A DNA stretch of 42,687 bases, taken from contig CAZVTJ010000002.1 of assembly GCA_964630015.1 (NCBI GenBank), positions 1 to 42,687 on the forward strand, written 5' to 3'. Shown here piece by piece: positions 40,792 to 42,687 of the stretch. Both the position numbers and the translations under genes were made by a program. The notes below the pieces were generated by a model. The model made no database searches, had not been told where the DNA came from, and saw only the letters and a list, made by a program, of their open reading frames with translations. This DNA is from CAZERT01 sp964630015. GTDB taxonomy: Bacteria > Patescibacteriota > Microgenomatia > UBA10105 > UBA927. Within the stretch, counting starts at the first letter, position 1; the number at the start of each line of letters is the position of its first letter.

Positions 40792-41484
40792 ATGGAAGAA
40801 GAAAAGAAAATACCAAAACATATTGCAATCATTATGGACGGAAACAGGCGGTGGGCAAAAGAACACGGACTTCCGTCATTTGCCGGCCATAAGAAGGTTT
40901 CCGATGATATATTGGAGCCCATCATTGAACATGCGGCGGATTGTGGGGTTGAGTTTATCACATTTTGGGCATGGTCTACGGAAAATTGGGGCCGGACCCC
41001 GGTTGAAGTAAAAGGGATCATGGATTTGTTCCGGGATGTGATTGCCAAAAAATGGAAACGTCTGCAGGAAAAAGGTGTCCGGATTAAGTTCATCGGTGAT
41101 TTGTCGAAATTTCCGGATGATATCCAACAGTCTGTTGAAAAAGTAATTGCCGATACGAATGGCAATACGCGGATAACGGCGATTTTTGCCCTTAATTATG
41201 GCGGGAGGGATGAAATTATTCGTGCGATTCATACCATAGAACCCGCAAAATTACAAACACTGACATCAGCTGATTTTTCAGCCCATTTGGATACAAAAGG
41301 AATACCCGATCCCGAACTGATTATCCGCACCGGCGGGGAACAGCGCTTAAGCGGATTTTTACTCTGGCAGTCGGAATATAGTGAGTTGTTTTTCCCGTCT
41401 TGGTATATGCCCGATTTTACCCCGCAAAAGCTGGATGGGTTACTTGACGAGTTTTATCAACGGACTCGGCGGTTTGGGAAGTAG
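40792..41484 (+). CDS. uppS: Polyprenyl diphosphate synthase, cis type (UppS)
   Basis: A 230-residue cis-prenyltransferase that extends farnesyl diphosphate with isopentenyl diphosphate to the undecaprenyl carrier of wall and glycan synthesis. Motifs: HIAIIMDGNRRWAK (catalytic Asp), WSTENWGR, FIGDLSKFP, LNYGGRDEI, and PELIIRTGGEQRLSGFLLW, where the family usually has RTSGE and RLSNF. It has an AAAGGG ribosome site 12 bases after mvaD. It links the pathway to peptidoglycan. It ends 2 bases from the convergent VirB2-like gene. No idi or farnesyl synthase gene is present in the window. Confidence 0.95.
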   Translation: MEEEKKIPKHIAIIMDGNRRWAKEHGLPSFAGHKKVSDDILEPIIEHAADCGVEFITFWAWSTENWGRTPVEVKGIMDLFRDVIAKKWKRLQEKGVRIKFIGDLSKFPDDIQQSVEKVIADTNGNTRITAIFALNYGGRDEIIRAIHTIEPAKLQTLTSADFSAHLDTKGIPDPELIIRTGGEQRLSGFLLWQSEYSELFFPSWYMPDFTPQKLDGLLDEFYQRTRRFGK

Positions 41485-41486
41485 GA

Positions 41487-41855
41487 TTACGAACCGAAAA
41501 TTTGTTTGATGGAGTCAAGACCGAACATAATACCGAAAAGCTGTACGATCCAATAGGCAAGAAAAATAATAAAAAACCCAACAAGTGCGAATGTGAGCCT
41601 GTTTTTTGCGCCCTCCATTTTTTTTGCGTCTCCTGCACTGGTAAGTAAATTGAATCCGGAAAGAAGGATCATTAAAAGAAGTCCAACCCCGGCAATGGTA
41701 ATTAGCAGGGGAATAAGATTGGAGATTATTCCACCAATACCATTTTCGTTAAAACGGAAATCCGGAATTCCCGTGATTGTCATCCGTTCTGCTGGCGCAC
41801 CGGAAGGCACTGTTTTTGGTATTGTTAGAACTTGCGCAAGACCTTCAATTTTCAT
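41487..41855 (-). CDS. VirB2/TrbC-like small membrane protein (paralog 7)
   Basis: A 122-residue protein with the same two-helix plan: first helix about 46-66 (LIPLLITIAGVGLLLMILLSG), loop LTSAGDAKKMEGAKNRLTFA, second helix and short amphipathic tail. The N-terminal 45 residues are Pro/Thr/Gly-rich and unlike the others. It follows paralog 8 by 12 bases and lies 9 kb from the main array. Confidence 0.8.
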   Translation of the reverse strand: MKIEGLAQVLTIPKTVPSGAPAERMTITGIPDFRFNENGIGGIISNLIPLLITIAGVGLLLMILLSGFNLLTSAGDAKKMEGAKNRLTFALVGFFIIFLAYWIVQLFGIMFGLDSIKQIFGS

Positions 41856-41867
41856 ACGAATGTGTTG

Positions 41868-42662
41868 TTATTTCCCGAATCCCGGTATATGTAAAATATC
41901 GTACCCGATAACCCGTAAAATGAAAATGGAAAAGATAATCAGGAGTAATCCTGTTATGGCGGAGACTATTAACTCTTTCCCGCCGGCAAGTTTTTCCGGA
42001 TTTCCTGCACTGGTCATCATTTGGATACCACCAAAGAGAATAAGGAGAAAAGCGATTGCTCCTCCAAAGCTGATAAATATCGGGAACACCTTTTCAATGA
42101 ATCCATTTGCCGTAAACGGAATGCAGCCGATTGCCGTTTGGACGCAGGTATTAGTGGGATCCAACACGGTAAAATGTTGTTCTGTTGATGCTTCTTGTCC
42201 TGCTAATCCCTCATGGAGGGTATCTTTTAATCCCCAGTCACTTGGTTTTGAATCAATATTATTTATCTGACAGTATGTTGTTTTTGTATTGGTATTGAAA
42301 AAGGTTATTCGAAGTGTCCCCATGGCCCTGGGGAGTTGTGGGGTTAATATACACGTATAAAATTTTCCGTTTTTATCTACCGCAATGTTATCATCGGAAA
42401 TATTAGATAATGGATTTGATTCTGGGGTATAATTACAAAAAGATAATTTTGAATTGGAGTTGTGTAAACATTCTAATTTTATACTCGTATTCAAAAGTTC
42501 CTGTTTTGTGGAAAATTCTCCGACACACACCTGAAGTTGCCGGGATTCATCTTTCCAGTTTGGGGGTGATGCAACGTTGCAATCTGCAAAAACCCGGGTG
42601 AAGCTGCCGGCAAAGAAAAGACAGCACAATACAAGCTGGAAAAAGTGTTTCCTGTAATTCAC
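41868..42662 (-). CDS. Secreted-domain protein ending in a VirB2/TrbC-like module (paralog 8)
   Basis: A 264-residue protein with a signal peptide (about 1-26, LVLCCLFFAGSFTRVFA), an extracellular domain of about 140 residues with several cysteines (including CNVASPPNW, LECLHN, FCNYTP, TYCQIN), and at the C-terminus the two-helix module with loop MTSAGNPEKLAGGKELIVSA. It is thus a VirB2-like protein carrying a large, probably disulphide-bonded head, perhaps a tip or adhesin subunit (inference). The start is GTG, 6 bases after a TGA-TATAAT promoter. Confidence 0.75.
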   Translation of the reverse strand: MNYRKHFFQLVLCCLFFAGSFTRVFADCNVASPPNWKDESRQLQVCVGEFSTKQELLNTSIKLECLHNSNSKLSFCNYTPESNPLSNISDDNIAVDKNGKFYTCILTPQLPRAMGTLRITFFNTNTKTTYCQINNIDSKPSDWGLKDTLHEGLAGQEASTEQHFTVLDPTNTCVQTAIGCIPFTANGFIEKVFPIFISFGGAIAFLLILFGGIQMMTSAGNPEKLAGGKELIVSAITGLLLIIFSIFILRVIGYDILHIPGFGK

Positions 42663-42668
42663 TCCACG

Positions 42669-42677
42669 ATTATATCA
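42669..42677 (-). promoter_or_regulatory. Extended -10 (TGA-TATAAT) of the last gene, leaderless GTG start
   Basis: On the minus strand TGA-TATAAT ends 6 bases before the GTG start at 42662. The -35 region lies outside the window. Confidence 0.6.
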
Positions 42678-42687
42678 AGAAGCACGG

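Noticed and set aside
1..42687. CRISPR arrays, transposases, integrases, relaxases and rRNA operons
   Set aside because: None seen on either strand; no regularly spaced repeats and no DDE, tyrosine or serine recombinase motifs were found.

Overview
The window looks like part of a small, streamlined monoderm bacterial genome of the Candidate Phyla Radiation (Patescibacteria). The signs are dense gene packing with many 4-base ATGA overlaps, a type IV secretion-like (T4SS) gene set without relaxase or outer-membrane parts, many small hypothetical membrane proteins, and an archaeal-style mevalonate operon in an otherwise bacterial genome. I cannot assign a lineage below that. Two runs of exactly 100 N (24777-24876 and 37517-37616) are scaffold gaps of unknown true length, and each cuts a gene.

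Positions 1-3072 hold the end of an unknown gene, an FtsB/DivIC-like division protein, a Bax-inhibitor-1 family membrane protein, a ~450-nt structured RNA candidate behind a perfect consensus promoter, and two tRNA genes with anticodon CAT (an atypical initiator-like one and a normal-looking one). The second tRNA is overlapped by an AT-rich helix-turn-helix ORF that looks foreign. Short direct repeats of tRNA ends and terminators suggest past insertion or duplication here.

Positions 3199-13151 are mostly housekeeping: GIY-YIG nuclease, thermonuclease, TrpRS with a C-terminal tRNA-binding domain, FtsH, a stand-alone 5'-3' exonuclease, a glycosyltransferase, UMP kinase, then dnaA, a probable oriC with DnaA boxes, and dnaN.

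Positions 13135-22958 carry T4SS locus 1: on the minus strand PrgI fusion, TraC-like N-terminal protein, VirB4 ATPase, membrane M23 peptidase and an anchored protein; divergently on the plus strand a VirD4/TraD-like coupling ATPase. nadD-nadE follow (22991-24333), then two large unknown proteins with proline-rich N-termini and C-terminal hydrophobic segments (24361-28893).

Positions 28905-32619 (minus) are T4SS locus 2: a polytopic VirB6/TrbL-like protein and six tandem VirB2/TrbC-like small membrane proteins. Two more of this family close the window (41487-42662). Divergent from the tandem array is a compact plus-strand gene train from 32721 to 41484: ECF sigma factor, a 78-residue membrane partner, a Yip1-like membrane protein, the full mevalonate pathway (HMGR, HMGS, thiolase, DUF35, two GHMP kinases, diphosphomevalonate decarboxylase) and UppS. 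It would make isoprenoid precursors and pass them to the undecaprenyl carrier of cell-wall synthesis.

A feature shared by many genes is a -10 box only 6-8 bases before the start codon, often preceded by TGG or another TGn, which implies leaderless transcripts. Inside operons, genes instead overlap by ATGA or are nearly adjacent.
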